The notes beneath the pieces were generated by a model, which had not been told where the DNA came from, ran no database searches, and worked only from the letters and a program-made list of their open reading frames with translations. A DNA stretch of 44,856 nt from Bifidobacterium breve. GTDB taxonomy: Bacteria > Actinomycetota > Actinomycetes > Nanopelagicales > Nanopelagicaceae. Positions 16,001-26,336 of the stretch are shown here, piece by piece. The stretch's first letter is position 1, and every line of letters begins with the position of its first letter. The stretch is from the NCBI GenBank assembly GCA_945876865.1, contig CAMCPZ010000007.1, positions 1 through 44,856 of the forward strand, in the 5' to 3' direction. The position numbers and the translations under genes were made by a program.

Positions 16001-16591
16001 GCCCTGGAAGAGTATTCCTCTCTAGAAGAGCGGCTTCGTTACTTGGCAGAACAGTTAGAAGATTTGAAGAAAACCAAACGCGATCTCTTAGACATTATTA
16101 AAGAAGTTGATGACAAAGTGCAGCAGATATTTAAAGAGGCTTATGACGATACTGCCCGCGAATTTGAATTGATTTTTGCGCGTTTATTCCCAGGTGGAGA
16201 TGGTCGATTAATTCTGACTAATGCAGAGGACATGACATTGGCAGGTGTAGATGTTGAAGCTCGACCACCTGGAAAGCGCGTAAAGCGACTCTCACTTTTA
16301 TCTGGTGGTGAACGATCGCTCGTAGCTGTTGCACTTCTTATTGCAATCTTCAAAGCCCGACCAAGTCCGTTCTATGTGATGGATGAAGTTGAAGCAGCGT
16401 TGGATGATACAAACCTTGGACGCCTACTAGGTGTCTTCGAAGAACTCCGTGAGAAGTCACAGTTGATCGTTATTACTCACCAGAAGCGCACTATGGAAAT
16501 TGCGGACTCTTTGTATGGAGTGACAATGCGTGGCGATGGAGTTTCGGAAGTTATTTCGCAACGCATCCGAGAATCTGAAAGCGCTAACTAG
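13049..16591 (+). CDS. smc: Chromosome segregation protein SMC
   Basis: This ABC-type ATPase of 1180 aa compacts and segregates the chromosome, normally with ScpA and ScpB. Walker A is GPNGSGKS at residues 31-38. A first coiled coil covers about residues 165-490. The hinge is around residues 500-640, and a second coiled coil runs to about 1000. The C-terminal head has the ABC signature LLSGGERSL and Walker B PFYVMDEVEAALDD. The GTG start gives the conserved MYLKSMTLKGFKSFASST beginning. scpA and scpB are not in this window. It directly precedes ftsY. Confidence 0.97.
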   Translation: MYLKSMTLKGFKSFASSTSLNFEPGITCVVGPNGSGKSNVVDALSWVMGEQGAKSLRGGKMEDVIFAGTSGRAPLGRAEVSVTIDNSDGVLPIDFTEVTISRILFRNGASEYQLNGETTRLLDIQELLSDSGIGREMHVIVGQGQLDAILLANPEERRAFIEEAAGVLKHRKRKEKALRKLDSMTANLARIQDLTVELRRQLKPLGKQAEVARKASTIQSDVRDSKLRLLADDLLQLRSTVDSEVADESALRARKDEVEAALNTARNREEQIDATALIENPLLVKAQENYYQLTAQREKFRGIQNLASERARFLSEEADEARASGRDPESMDLEAQVLRSEESSLRNEVSGSNQKLSTLSSELKTLEANLTAEENSVSAALRAIADQREGTARQEGHINGLKSRIDATNAEITRLTKARDEASQRLQNFREEFALLETQIASVDSNEPGLDSEFEIAKSELATAQTELDLLVTSQSEAQRVRSGLEGRLRALQESLVHRDGSGIVLSSGTRTRGRLSSLINISPGWEVAVAAALGPLADSVVVSDVSSAVSALTMLKRESGGQSELLVVDGDSGFTPSNRSIPNGFTSLASLVSSSEVSSAISSLLSGFVAVEDLAEAESALRADPSVIAITREGDVLSSIRVRGGSSAQSSAIEISALIEKTEKELQEVTNNCDRIKFELVRATETLASRKNIFDLALAKLNESDAKISGLAEQMAVAGQNVKNAQSEVERILVSLTEANSQRESDEADLNAAISQFESHQAPANPDLTHLEDLRSKVSAARSAEVEARLNLRTLEERVTALAARADALEAAAQNERDSATRAVSRREQRGLAALTAQGVADASYEALIQIESSIAKASTERERLEISRSERESEILALRVRSRELTSELDVLTSSVHRDEIARAEQRLRIETLEQKAIEELGVDVTTLVNEYGPANDVPTFVEDEEGNFVPGDLIPYRRDQQEKRLAQAERSLALLGKINPLALEEYSSLEERLRYLAEQLEDLKKTKRDLLDIIKEVDDKVQQIFKEAYDDTAREFELIFARLFPGGDGRLILTNAEDMTLAGVDVEARPPGKRVKRLSLLSGGERSLVAVALLIAIFKARPSPFYVMDEVEAALDDTNLGRLLGVFEELREKSQLIVITHQKRTMEIADSLYGVTMRGDGVSEVISQRIRESESAN

Positions 16592-16609
16592 TTTTACTAG
16601 TGAAAAGTA

Positions 16610-17446
16610 ATGGCGCTCTTTAGCAAGCTCTTACAGAAAATCCGTGGTGGCTCTACCTCTGCCGGAGATTGGCAAGAATTTGAAGAGGCGCTAATTGCCT
16701 CTGATCTTGGAGCCAAAAGTGCTGCAGAGATAATTGAGTTAGCTAAGAGATCAAAGAGCGATGAGATTGATACTGCAATAACAAATGCGCTCAGTGCTTG
16801 GTTAAGTAATGCAAATCGCGAACTTCCATTCAATAGTGATCGTCCAACAACTGTATTGATAGTGGGCGTAAATGGCACTGGTAAAACGACATCAACAGCA
16901 AAACTAATTTCATTCCTAAAGCAGAACAAGCACTCGGTTTTAGTTGCAGCAGCGGATACTTTTCGCGCAGCTGCCGTTGAACAGTTGGCAACCTGGGGAA
17001 GCCGTCTTGAAGTAGACGTTGTTACTGGACCTGCAAATGGCGATCCGGCATCAGTTGCATTTGAAGCTGCCACTAAGGCGAAGGCTGCAAATATTGATTA
17101 TTTAATTATTGATACCGCTGGACGTCTGCACACAAAGTCTGGATTGATGGATGAACTTGGGAAGATTCGACGAGTTATTGAAAAAGTCTTACCGGTCGAT
17201 GAAGTTTTATTGGTTGTAGATGCCACGACCGGTCAGAACGGAATTGTTCAGGCTAAAATTTTTATGGAGAGTGTTGCGGTAACTGGATTAATTTTGACCA
17301 AGATGGATGGTTCGGCCAAGGGCGGAATTGCCCTAGCGATCGAGCGCGAGTGTGGGATCCCGATTAAATTCATTGGGACCGGGGAGAGCGCAGCTGATTT
17401 AGAAGCCTTTGACCCAGAGCGGTATCTGAACGGGCTCTTTAGCTAG
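16610..17446 (+). CDS. ftsY: Signal recognition particle receptor FtsY
   Basis: This SRP receptor GTPase docks SRP-ribosome complexes at the membrane. The protein has a compact N domain (about residues 1-75) and G domain, with Walker A GVNGTGKT at about 86-93, the [11 protein letters not shown] motif, [16 protein letters not shown] and the [10 protein letters not shown] guanine-specificity motif. At 278 aa it lacks the long acidic A domain found in some FtsY, though a short hydrophobic N-terminal helix ([10 protein letters not shown]) could bind lipid. Its partner gene ffh lies about 4 kb downstream. No strong ribosome site is seen. Confidence 0.95.
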   Translation: MALFSKLLQKIRGGSTSAGDWQEFEEALIASDLGAKSAAEIIELAKRSKSDEIDTAITNALSAWLSNANRELPFNSDRPTTVLIVGVNGTGKTTSTAKLISFLKQNKHSVLVAAADTFRAAAVEQLATWGSRLEVDVVTGPANGDPASVAFEAATKAKAANIDYLIIDTAGRLHTKSGLMDELGKIRRVIEKVLPVDEVLLVVDATTGQNGIVQAKIFMESVAVTGLILTKMDGSAKGGIALAIERECGIPIKFIGTGESAADLEAFDPERYLNGLFS

Positions 17447-17453
17447 CCCAGCC

Positions 17454-17529
17454 CTGATGTAACCAATTTGTAACACAAGACCCAAAGCTTTCACCATTTC
17501 GTAATCTGCCAAGGCATCTGATGTAACCA
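17454..17529 (+). promoter_or_regulatory. Repeated GTAAC boxes upstream of amtB, possible GlnR-type operator
   Basis: The 12-mer CTGATGTAACCA occurs at 17454-17465 and again at 17518-17529. Within the region GTAAC lies at 17459, 17470 and 17523 and GTAAT at 17501. The first two are 11 bases apart (one helical turn), resembling the GTnAC-n6-GaAAC half-site layout of actinobacterial GlnR. The regulator gene is not in this window, so the assignment is inference. Confidence 0.45.
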
Positions 17530-17587
17530 GACCCCACGACCCTACGGATATCTCAATGGCGAGGCTTATGTGTGAAAGGGGTTTGTA

Positions 17588-19197
<1,610 letters not shown>

Positions 19198-19204
19198 GAA
19201 TAAG

Positions 19205-19210
19205 TAGAGT
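19205..19210 (+). promoter_or_regulatory. -10 box of a predicted leaderless promoter for glnD
   Basis: TAGAGT ends six bases before the GTG start of glnD at 19217. This would let glnD be expressed separately from amtB-glnK. Confidence 0.6.
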
Positions 19211-19216
19211 AACTCC

Positions 19217-21490
19217 GTGGGAACCCGTGAGCGTCGCGATCGATCCAATCAGATCGATAAGGCGCTCCGGGTTTCGTTTTTAGATTGCGCAAGTAAATAT
19301 CTAGCCAAACCTGAGCTTGTTTCATTAGCAGCAGTCGGAGGATATGGTCGAGGCGAGCTTTCTCCAGCATCTGATTTAGACTTATTAATTCTGCATAATG
19401 GCAGCGAAAAACCGCAAGCAATTTCTGAATTTGTTAATGCATTTCTCTACCCACTTTGGGATCAAGGCCGGGCAATTGATCATGCGGTCCGAACCCGGAG
19501 CGAAACTCGTGAGGTTGCAATTGAAGATATCCGGGTCGCACTTGGCTTATTAGATTTGCGCCATATTGCTGGTGAATCAGAACTTTCGAATCAGGTTGCA
19601 TCTGATGCGCTCGAAAATTGGCGGAAGAGTCGAGAAAAGTTTCTACCGAAGTTGCGAAAATCCATTCAAGAACGTGAAAACCGATCTGGCGAACTAGCAT
19701 TTCTTTTGGAGCCCGACTTGAAAGAAGCTCGCGGGGGACTTCGAGACATCAACGCACTCCGTGCAATTGAAATATCGGGCGCTATATCAGTCTCTCTCAC
19801 TCGGGTCGCTGAATCGGAAGCGCTACTTGCAAATGTCAGAGATGTATTACATGGCGATAATTTAAAAGCCCGGGATTTGTTGTTGCTAACCGAACAAGAC
19901 CGGGTTGCTTCGATAATGGGATATGCAGATGCAGATGCCCTGATGCTAGATGTAGCTAAAGCAGCTCGCGCTGTTGACTATTTAATGGATTCAACTTGGC
20001 ATCGCATAGATTCAAAAAGTGGGCAGAGCTGGCTTCGCCGAAGAAAAGATCAGAAGATTGATCAAGGGTTAGTAATTCTAAATTCTGAAGTAACCATCGA
20101 AGATGGTTATGACATATCAAAGGACTCAGCAATTGGTTTAAGAGCGGCTGCTGCTGCCGCCCAGCGTGGGTTGCCACTTTCGATTGATGCTTGTGTTCTC
20201 TTGTCCGAGAAATTTTCCGCTCTTCCCAATCCATGGCCGAAGTCAGTTTTAAATGATCTGGTCTCGCTGATTGGTGCTGGCTCATCAATGATTCGAGTTT
20301 TTGAAGCACTGGACCAAGATGGGCTTATTGAAAAATGGATTCCGGAATGGTCGCATGTCAGATTCTTGCCCCAGCGAAATGTTTTGCATCGCCACACAGT
20401 TGATCGACACATGCTCGAAACTGCTGTTCATGCTGCCGCTTTAACTAGAACAGTTACCAGGCCTGATTTACTTCTCGTCGCCGCACTTTTTCATGACATT
20501 GGAAAAGGCTTTCCTGATAAAGACCATTGCGATTACGGCGAGGAATTAATCAGACCACTTGCTGAGCGGCTGGGTTTCGACGAGAAAGATTGCGAGACCA
20601 TCGCTTTGCTCGTCAAAGAACATTTATTGTTATCAGCTGTTGCAACTCGTCGTGATCTGGAAGATCCTGCGACTATTGGTTTTGTCGTTGAAAAAATCAA
20701 AGAGCCAGAAGCGCTACAACTTCTTCACGCGCTAAGTATTTCTGATGGCGAAGCGACCGGCAAGAGCGCATGGAGTGATTGGAAGGCGGGCCTAGTTTCG
20801 ACTTTGGTAGGCAAATGTCTTGCGGCCATGGCTGGAATTAAACCGGTCTCTCAACCAGATTTGGTTCCGACTAAAAGCTTGGTTGATGATATTTCGATAA
20901 CCATCTTAAGTAGCGAAAATAGCGCGGAATCTCTAGATAACATTGAAATTGAGATTATTGCAAAGGACCAGACTGGTCTGCTTTCTGCTGTCGCAGGTCT
21001 GATGACAATTTCTAGATTTAATGTCCGTTCCGCCAAGACTCGAACCACAAATGAAATTGCAGTCATGCGCTGGATTGTTGAACTAGATGCAAATGCTCAA
21101 CTGCCTTCGGCTGAGAAGTTGACTGACCAATTAAAGAAGGCGCTATCGGGCGAACTAGATCTCGGACGCAAGATTGAGGAGCGAAATGAGAATTATCGTA
21201 AGCATCCCGGTATTCCTACTCCGCCGCCGGTTGTGTTTGCTGCAAATGATCTTGCGACCAATGCAACAATAATTGAGGTTCGAATGCACGATCGTCCCGG
21301 AATCTTATTTAATGTAACTCGCGCCATCTCTAGGTTCGGCGTGGATATCAAATCGGCAATTGTTTCGACCTTGGGAGCAGAGGCCTTTGACACCCTTTAT
21401 GTGACCGATCTGGAGGGGCAACCTCTGACCGGAGAGCGTGCGCAATTACTTGCGACAAAAGTTGAAAATATTTTAATCACTCACCTTTAA
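19217..21490 (+). CDS. glnD: [Protein-PII] nucleotidyltransferase/hydrolase
   Basis: It modifies and demodifies the PII T-loop tyrosine according to glutamine level. The nucleotidyltransferase domain has GGYGRGELSPASDLDLL (residues 41-57, with catalytic Asp53 and Asp55). The GlnD-family NT linker follows. The HD phosphohydrolase domain has ALFHDIGKG near residue 420. Two ACT domains lie at about residues 575-650 and 685-757; the last has the DRPGILFNVTRAI segment. Length 757 aa is usual for actinobacteria. The GTG start is supported by the -10 spacing. Confidence 0.95.
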   Translation: MGTRERRDRSNQIDKALRVSFLDCASKYLAKPELVSLAAVGGYGRGELSPASDLDLLILHNGSEKPQAISEFVNAFLYPLWDQGRAIDHAVRTRSETREVAIEDIRVALGLLDLRHIAGESELSNQVASDALENWRKSREKFLPKLRKSIQERENRSGELAFLLEPDLKEARGGLRDINALRAIEISGAISVSLTRVAESEALLANVRDVLHGDNLKARDLLLLTEQDRVASIMGYADADALMLDVAKAARAVDYLMDSTWHRIDSKSGQSWLRRRKDQKIDQGLVILNSEVTIEDGYDISKDSAIGLRAAAAAAQRGLPLSIDACVLLSEKFSALPNPWPKSVLNDLVSLIGAGSSMIRVFEALDQDGLIEKWIPEWSHVRFLPQRNVLHRHTVDRHMLETAVHAAALTRTVTRPDLLLVAALFHDIGKGFPDKDHCDYGEELIRPLAERLGFDEKDCETIALLVKEHLLLSAVATRRDLEDPATIGFVVEKIKEPEALQLLHALSISDGEATGKSAWSDWKAGLVSTLVGKCLAAMAGIKPVSQPDLVPTKSLVDDISITILSSENSAESLDNIEIEIIAKDQTGLLSAVAGLMTISRFNVRSAKTRTTNEIAVMRWIVELDANAQLPSAEKLTDQLKKALSGELDLGRKIEERNENYRKHPGIPTPPPVVFAANDLATNATIIEVRMHDRPGILFNVTRAISRFGVDIKSAIVSTLGAEAFDTLYVTDLEGQPLTGERAQLLATKVENILITHL

Positions 21491-21494
21491 CTAG

Positions 21495-21500
21495 TAATCT
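21495..21500 (+). promoter_or_regulatory. -10 box of a predicted leaderless promoter for ffh
   Basis: TAATCT ends six bases before the ffh ATG at 21507, with the pyrimidine-rich spacer CCACCC. No Shine-Dalgarno is present. Confidence 0.65.
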
Positions 21501-21506
21501 CCACCC

Positions 21507-22961
21507 ATGTTTGAATCCTTATCCGCAAAGTTCCAAGGCGCATTCGCCTCACTTCGCAGTAAGGGAAGGTTAAAGCCCGCCGATATCGATGAGATTGCTT
21601 CAGAAATTCGAAGCGCACTCTTGGATTCGGACGTTGCATTAAGCGTTGTAGATTTCTTTATCGAGCAGTTGAAGTCTCGCACCGATGAAGTGTTGACAGA
21701 TTTAAACAAGTCAACAAACCCTGCAAATGCCATCTTTGAAATAGTTAACTCACTTTTAATTGAAATCCTTGGTGGCAGCGCCCGAAGAATTCGACTTGCC
21801 AAGAAGCCACCAACAGTTATTTTGCTTACAGGTTTACAAGGCGCGGGTAAGACTTCGCTGGCCGGAAAGCTCGCAAATTATTTGAAGGCCCAAGGAAATA
21901 CTCCGCTCTTGGTTGCTTCAGATCTGCAACGCCCAAATGCTGTTACTCAACTTCAAGTTGTTGGCGAGAGCATCAGGGTTCCGGTATTTGCACCAGAACC
22001 TGGAAATGGTGTGGGCGATCCAGTCAAAGTTGCCAAAGCTGGTGTGAAATTTGCTGAAGATAAATTACATAACATTGTAATTGTTGATACTGCAGGTCGC
22101 CTTGGTGTTGATGCCCAACTTATGGAGCAAGCGAAGCAGATTAGAGATGCAGTTTCGCCGGACGAAGTTCTTTATGTTGTTGATGCAATGGTTGGCCAAG
22201 ATGCAGTCCGCACCGCACAAGCGTTCTTTGAAGGTGTTGGTTTCGACGCAATTGTTCTTACTAAATTAGATGGTGATGCCCGTGGTGGTGCTGCGCTTTC
22301 AATAACCCAAGTCACTGGTAAGCCAATTATGTTCGCCGCAACTGGCGAGAACGTTACTGATTTTGATCTCTTTCACCCGGATCGAATGGCCTCTCGAATT
22401 CTGGGACTAGGCGATATTCAAACCCTTGCCGAACAAGCTAAAGGCGCATTCGATAGTGATACCGCTTCCAAGTTAGAAACTAAATTCGTTAGTGGCGAAG
22501 ATTTCACATTGGATGATTTCTTGGCTCAGCTAGAGGCAATGAAAAAAATGGGCTCGATGACAAAATTGCTAGGAATGATTCCCGGAGCAAATTCTGGTGC
22601 CATGAAGAAGCAGCTAGAACAATTTGATGAAGGCGAACTGGTGAAGACGCAATCGATCGTGCAGTCAATGACGCCGCTCGAGCGAAATGATCCAAAAGTT
22701 TTAAATGGATCTAGAAGAATGCGAATTGCAAATGGTTCTGGCCGTCAGGTGTCAGATGTCAATTCACTTGTAGATAGATTTACTCAAGCCCAGAAAGTTA
22801 TGAAGCAGATGCGCAGCGGAAAAGGGGCCATGCCTCCGGGAATGCAGATACCTCCTGGAATGCAGATGCCACAAGGCATGCCACAGCAGGGCGCTGCAAA
22901 AGTTGTGAATAAGAAGAAATCTCGTTCAGGAAATCCAGCGAAGCGGGCGCTAGAGGGCTAG
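21507..22961 (+). CDS. ffh: Signal recognition particle protein Ffh
   Basis: This SRP GTPase binds signal peptides and 4.5S RNA for co-translational membrane targeting. It has an N domain (1-85) and a G domain with Walker A GLQGAGKT at about 109-116, then DTAGRLGVDAQLMEQ and TKLDGDARGG. The Met-rich M domain follows, from about residue 325. The C-terminal end has repeated GMQ(I/M)P units (GMQIPPGMQMPQGMPQQG) before a basic tail. The length of 484 aa is slightly shorter than in many actinobacteria. A 6-bp GC hairpin lies after the stop but has no T-run. Confidence 0.96.
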   Translation: MFESLSAKFQGAFASLRSKGRLKPADIDEIASEIRSALLDSDVALSVVDFFIEQLKSRTDEVLTDLNKSTNPANAIFEIVNSLLIEILGGSARRIRLAKKPPTVILLTGLQGAGKTSLAGKLANYLKAQGNTPLLVASDLQRPNAVTQLQVVGESIRVPVFAPEPGNGVGDPVKVAKAGVKFAEDKLHNIVIVDTAGRLGVDAQLMEQAKQIRDAVSPDEVLYVVDAMVGQDAVRTAQAFFEGVGFDAIVLTKLDGDARGGAALSITQVTGKPIMFAATGENVTDFDLFHPDRMASRILGLGDIQTLAEQAKGAFDSDTASKLETKFVSGEDFTLDDFLAQLEAMKKMGSMTKLLGMIPGANSGAMKKQLEQFDEGELVKTQSIVQSMTPLERNDPKVLNGSRRMRIANGSGRQVSDVNSLVDRFTQAQKVMKQMRSGKGAMPPGMQIPPGMQMPQGMPQQGAAKVVNKKKSRSGNPAKRALEG

Positions 22962-23142
22962 AGAGCTGAATTTGGGTAATGAGCGCAGGGCTGGCAAGAT
23001 TGGCACCCTGCAAGGGGCCCTCTACCCCCAAGCGATCTTCACCAATAGGCGGAAGATATTTTGAAAACAGGTTTTATTTTTCGAGTGACGCTCCCACTGT
23101 CGCAAGAGAATTAGCACCGCTTAAAACAAGGAGAAAGCCTTC

Positions 23143-23700
23143 GTGGCCGTAAAAATTAGATTAATGCGTATGGGAAAAATCCGTACACCACATTTTCGTA
23201 TCGTAGTTTCAGATTCACGTGCTGCTCGTAACTCACGTGCAATCGAAGAGATCGGCCGTTATTCACCAAGTTCGGAGCCTTCACTAATTGAAGTTACATC
23301 TGACCGTGCGCAATATTGGCTATCTGTTGGTGCACAACCAACTGAAGCAGTTGCTGCGCTATTAAAAATTACAGGTGACTGGCAGAAGTTCAAGGGTCTT
23401 CCTGGAAGCGAAGGAACACTTAAGACAATTGCTGAGAAGCCACACAAGCGCATTGCTTATGAAGCAGCCGTAAAGGATGCAATGAATGAGCCAGCAGATG
23501 GCGCGACAACAATGAAGAAGAAGGCTGCAGAGAAGTTAGCTGCTAAAGCAGCACCTGCGCCTGTCCAAGCCGAATCCGAGACAGTTGAGGCAGTGGTTCC
23601 AACTTCAGAAGCAACAGAAGTTGCCGAAGTTCTTGAAACTCCAGCTGAAACTGTTGAAGCGCCAGCAGCAGAAGCCACTCCAGAAGCGGCAGCTGAATAA
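23143..23700 (+). CDS. rpsP: Ribosomal protein bS16 with long acidic/Ala-rich C-terminal extension
   Basis: Residues 1 to about 85 are a normal bS16 ([20 protein letters not shown] start, then [19 protein letters not shown]). Residues about 100-185 form a low-complexity extension rich in Ala, Glu, Val and Pro, which is predicted to be disordered. C-terminal extensions of bS16 are known in actinobacteria, but at 185 aa this one is on the long side. The GTG start is preceded by AAGGAGA. It heads rpsP-khpA-rimM-trmD, with two-base spacing to khpA. Confidence 0.95.
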   Translation: MAVKIRLMRMGKIRTPHFRIVVSDSRAARNSRAIEEIGRYSPSSEPSLIEVTSDRAQYWLSVGAQPTEAVAALLKITGDWQKFKGLPGSEGTLKTIAEKPHKRIAYEAAVKDAMNEPADGATTMKKKAAEKLAAKAAPAPVQAESETVEAVVPTSEATEVAEVLETPAETVEAPAAEATPEAAAE

Positions 23701-23702
23701 CA

Positions 23703-23942
23703 ATGATTGATGAAGCGCTAGAACATTTAGTTAAGGGGATTGTTGATAATCCTGATGATGTTGTTATTACAACAAAAGATCATCGTCGTGGGACAACACT
23801 AGAAGTTCGAGTAAATCCAGATGACATTGGCAAAGTGATTGGCCGCAATGGTCGCACTGCGCGCGCACTTAGAACTGTGGTCAGCGCAATAGCTGGTCGC
23901 TCAGTTCGAGTAGATCTCATCGAGGCAGACGAGGCTCGCTAA
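23703..23942 (+). CDS. khpA: KH-domain RNA-binding protein KhpA
   Basis: This 79-aa single-KH protein has the family's IGRNGRTARALRTVV motif (a GxxG loop variant, GRNG) and the DDIGKVIG lead-in. KhpA proteins bind RNA, often together with KhpB/Jag, and sit between rpsP and rimM in actinobacteria and firmicutes. No ribosome site is evident, so translation is probably coupled to rpsP, which ends two bases earlier. Confidence 0.93.
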   Translation: MIDEALEHLVKGIVDNPDDVVITTKDHRRGTTLEVRVNPDDIGKVIGRNGRTARALRTVVSAIAGRSVRVDLIEADEAR

Positions 23943-23944
23943 TA

Positions 23945-24448
23945 GTGCAACTTGTCGTTGCCAGAATTGGTCGCGCACATGGAGTACTTGGTGAGGCGAC
24001 AATAGAGGTTCGCACTGATCAACCCGAAGATCGTTTTTATATTGGCTCTGTCCTAGCGACAGAGCCAAATACATTTGGCCCACTTACTATCACTTCAGTT
24101 CGCGATCACAATGGAACTTTGCTTCTTGGCTTCAAAGGAATAAGTGATCGAAATCAGGTTGAAGAACTTCGCAATGTTTTGCTGCTGGCAGATGTTGATA
24201 TCGAGGCTGACTCTACGGAAGATGATTTTCATGTCCAGCAACTTTTACAGTGCCAGGTAAGCACCCAAGATGGAATCGAATTAGGACCGGTAACCGATGT
24301 GATTAATCTGCCAGGACAAGATGTATTAGCTGTTGATTATAACGGCAGAGAAGTTCTGATTCCTTTTGTTAAGGCAATTGTTCCAATTGTTGATGTTAAG
24401 AATCGTAAAATTACCGTTGTGCCTCCGGCAGGATTATTAGATGAGTAA
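23945..24448 (+). CDS. rimM: Ribosome maturation factor RimM
   Basis: It assists maturation of the 30S head by binding uS19. The N-terminal RimM domain begins with [28 protein letters not shown] in part; the C-terminal PRC-barrel has [21 protein letters not shown]. The length (167 aa) is normal. The GTG start follows khpA by two bases. The stop region overlaps trmD by eight bases (ATGAGTAA). Confidence 0.94.
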   Translation: MQLVVARIGRAHGVLGEATIEVRTDQPEDRFYIGSVLATEPNTFGPLTITSVRDHNGTLLLGFKGISDRNQVEELRNVLLLADVDIEADSTEDDFHVQQLLQCQVSTQDGIELGPVTDVINLPGQDVLAVDYNGREVLIPFVKAIVPIVDVKNRKITVVPPAGLLDE

Positions 24449-25151
24449 TGTCAATCGTTTCGATGTAATTACTATTTTTCCAGAGTATTTAGAGCCACTC
24501 AAACTCTCTTTAATAGGTAAAGCTGTAAACAATGGCTTAATTGAAATTGGGGTTCACGATTTACGGGCACAAACTACGGATGTTCATGGGTCTGTCGATG
24601 ACACACCTTATGGCGGTGGCGCTGGAATGGTGATGTCACCAGAGCCTTGGGGCAAAGCAATAGACGCAGTAGCCGAACTTGCTCCGAATGAAATTCACGA
24701 GCTAATTGTTTTAACTCCAGCTGGCGAAAAATTAACACAAGAGTTAGCTCAAACTCTTACCAAATCAAAGCACTTAATATTTGCTTGTGGACGTTATGAA
24801 GGTATCGATGTTCGAGTTGGTGATTTTTATTCGAGTGCAAAAAACTTTAAGGTCCGCGAAGTTTCGATCGGTGATTATGTTTTAGGTGGCGGGGAAGTTG
24901 CAACTTTGGTGATTATGGAAGCGATAATTCGCTTGCTACCTGGTGTAATTGGAAATAGTGCTTCGCTGGATGAAGAGTCACATACCTTGAGCAACGATGG
25001 TGAAACTCTGGTCGAATATCCGAATTACACAAAACCCAAAGAGTGGCGCGGATTAGAAGTTCCTGAAATCTTGCTATCCGGCAATCATGGGGAAATTGCT
25101 AAGTGGCGATTAGAACAGGCACTCATTCGCACCAAAAATCACCCAAATTAA
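24441..25151 (+). CDS. trmD: tRNA (guanine37-N1)-methyltransferase
   Basis: This SPOUT-fold SAM enzyme makes m1G37 next to the anticodon and prevents frameshifting. The protein (236 aa) has [14 protein letters not shown], the [13 protein letters not shown] motif, the knot segment [13 protein letters not shown] and [11 protein letters not shown]. Here trmD ends the operon: the lepB/rplS genes that usually follow in actinobacteria are not present, and a desaturase gene with its own promoter comes next. Confidence 0.96.
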   Translation: MSNVNRFDVITIFPEYLEPLKLSLIGKAVNNGLIEIGVHDLRAQTTDVHGSVDDTPYGGGAGMVMSPEPWGKAIDAVAELAPNEIHELIVLTPAGEKLTQELAQTLTKSKHLIFACGRYEGIDVRVGDFYSSAKNFKVREVSIGDYVLGGGEVATLVIMEAIIRLLPGVIGNSASLDEESHTLSNDGETLVEYPNYTKPKEWRGLEVPEILLSGNHGEIAKWRLEQALIRTKNHPN

Positions 25152-25186
25152 ATCAATTTAACTCGCGAGTAGCGTAAATCTTGCGC

Positions 25187-25192
25187 TAAGTT
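25187..25192 (+). promoter_or_regulatory. -10 box of a predicted leaderless promoter for the acyl-ACP desaturase
   Basis: TAAGTT ends six bases before the ATG at 25199 with spacer CCGCCC; no ribosome site is present. Confidence 0.65.
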
Positions 25193-25198
25193 CCGCCC

Positions 25199-26167
25199 AT
25201 GGCATCAATCGATCCAAAGATTCAATCGCGGTTAATTCGTGATCTCGAACCTGCAGTTGCAGTCGAACTCGAGCGCCACGTTGCAACAACCAAAGATTGG
25301 TACCCACACGAATATGTCCCATGGAGTGAGGGTCGGACATTTGCCGGTCCACTAAATGGCGATGCTTGGGAAGCCAAGGATTCTAAGCTGAGTGCGATTG
25401 CTCAAGATTCACTAATTTTGAATTTATTGACTGAAGATAATTTGCCGAGCTATCACACTGAGATTGCAACGGCAATGAGCCGAGATGGCGCATGGAACAC
25501 CTGGATTAACCGCTGGACTGCTGAGGAAGCGCGACACGGAATTGTTATCCGAGATTATTTAATGGCGACTCGCGGAGTTGATCCAAATGAGTTGGAAGAT
25601 TTGCGTATGGCCCATATGACGGTTGGATATCAAACTCCCTATGAGAACGATATGTTGCATACAGTTTCATATGTAACTTTCCAAGAGCTAGCCACTCGAA
25701 TTTCACACCGAAATACCGGACGAATTTCGAATGACGAAACTTGTGAGGGAATGTTGGCAAGAGTGGCGCTAGATGAGAATCTACATATGCTCTTTTATCG
25801 AAATCTACTAGGGGCAGCGCTAGAGCTTGAGCCAAATGCAGCAATGATTGCAATTAAAGATGTAGTTACTAATTTTCAGATGCCAGGTGCAGGGATGCCT
25901 GGATGGGGTCGCAAATCGGTGCAAATTGCGCTGGCTGGAATTTATGATCCTAAATCTCATATCGAAGATGTCGTTGCTCCAGTATTGCGGGCTTGGAATA
26001 TTTTCAATCGCGAGGATTTCACTGGTGAAGGCGCTCAAGCTAGAGATGAACTTGCGAAATATCTTGCGGATGCCGAAGTGGATGTAGCCAAATTCGTCGA
26101 GAAACGCGACAACCATTTTGATCGGCTAGAAGCCCGTGGCCAGAATCCAATCAGATTAAAGGATTAA
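25199..26167 (+). CDS. Soluble acyl-ACP desaturase (DesA-type, diiron)
   Basis: It is predicted to introduce a double bond into acyl chains bound to acyl carrier protein, using a diiron centre. The two iron-binding ExxH motifs are EEARH (residues 109-113) and DENLH near residue 197, with further glutamates at about 79 and 167. The length (322 aa) matches plant stearoyl-ACP and mycobacterial DesA1/DesA2 families. Substrate position cannot be read from the sequence. Being a single-gene unit between trmD and DUF4193 suggests independent control of membrane fluidity, an inference. Confidence 0.9.
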   Translation: MASIDPKIQSRLIRDLEPAVAVELERHVATTKDWYPHEYVPWSEGRTFAGPLNGDAWEAKDSKLSAIAQDSLILNLLTEDNLPSYHTEIATAMSRDGAWNTWINRWTAEEARHGIVIRDYLMATRGVDPNELEDLRMAHMTVGYQTPYENDMLHTVSYVTFQELATRISHRNTGRISNDETCEGMLARVALDENLHMLFYRNLLGAALELEPNAAMIAIKDVVTNFQMPGAGMPGWGRKSVQIALAGIYDPKSHIEDVVAPVLRAWNIFNREDFTGEGAQARDELAKYLADAEVDVAKFVEKRDNHFDRLEARGQNPIRLKD

Positions 26168-26336
26168 TCGCTCTCATAAGAAGCACAGCAAGTAAGGCGG
26201 GGAATATTTTCGACACGCCGAGGGTTGATTAGGTAAGAAAGCTACTTATAGGACACTATCCGCCCTATCGCACGAAATAACTTGGCAGTTAAATTAATTG
26301 TCATTTTGGGATTTAGAGGATTTAGAGGGAGGTGCC

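Noticed and set aside
16587-16601. ACTAG-TTTTA-CTAGT inverted repeat at the smc stop
   Set aside because: Only five base pairs, AT-rich and without a T-run; too weak to call a terminator or operator.
22985-23011. Hairpin GCAGGG...CCCTGC after ffh as a possible terminator
   Set aside because: The loop is 15 bases and no T-run follows, so it does not qualify as an intrinsic terminator; left as a possible structure only.
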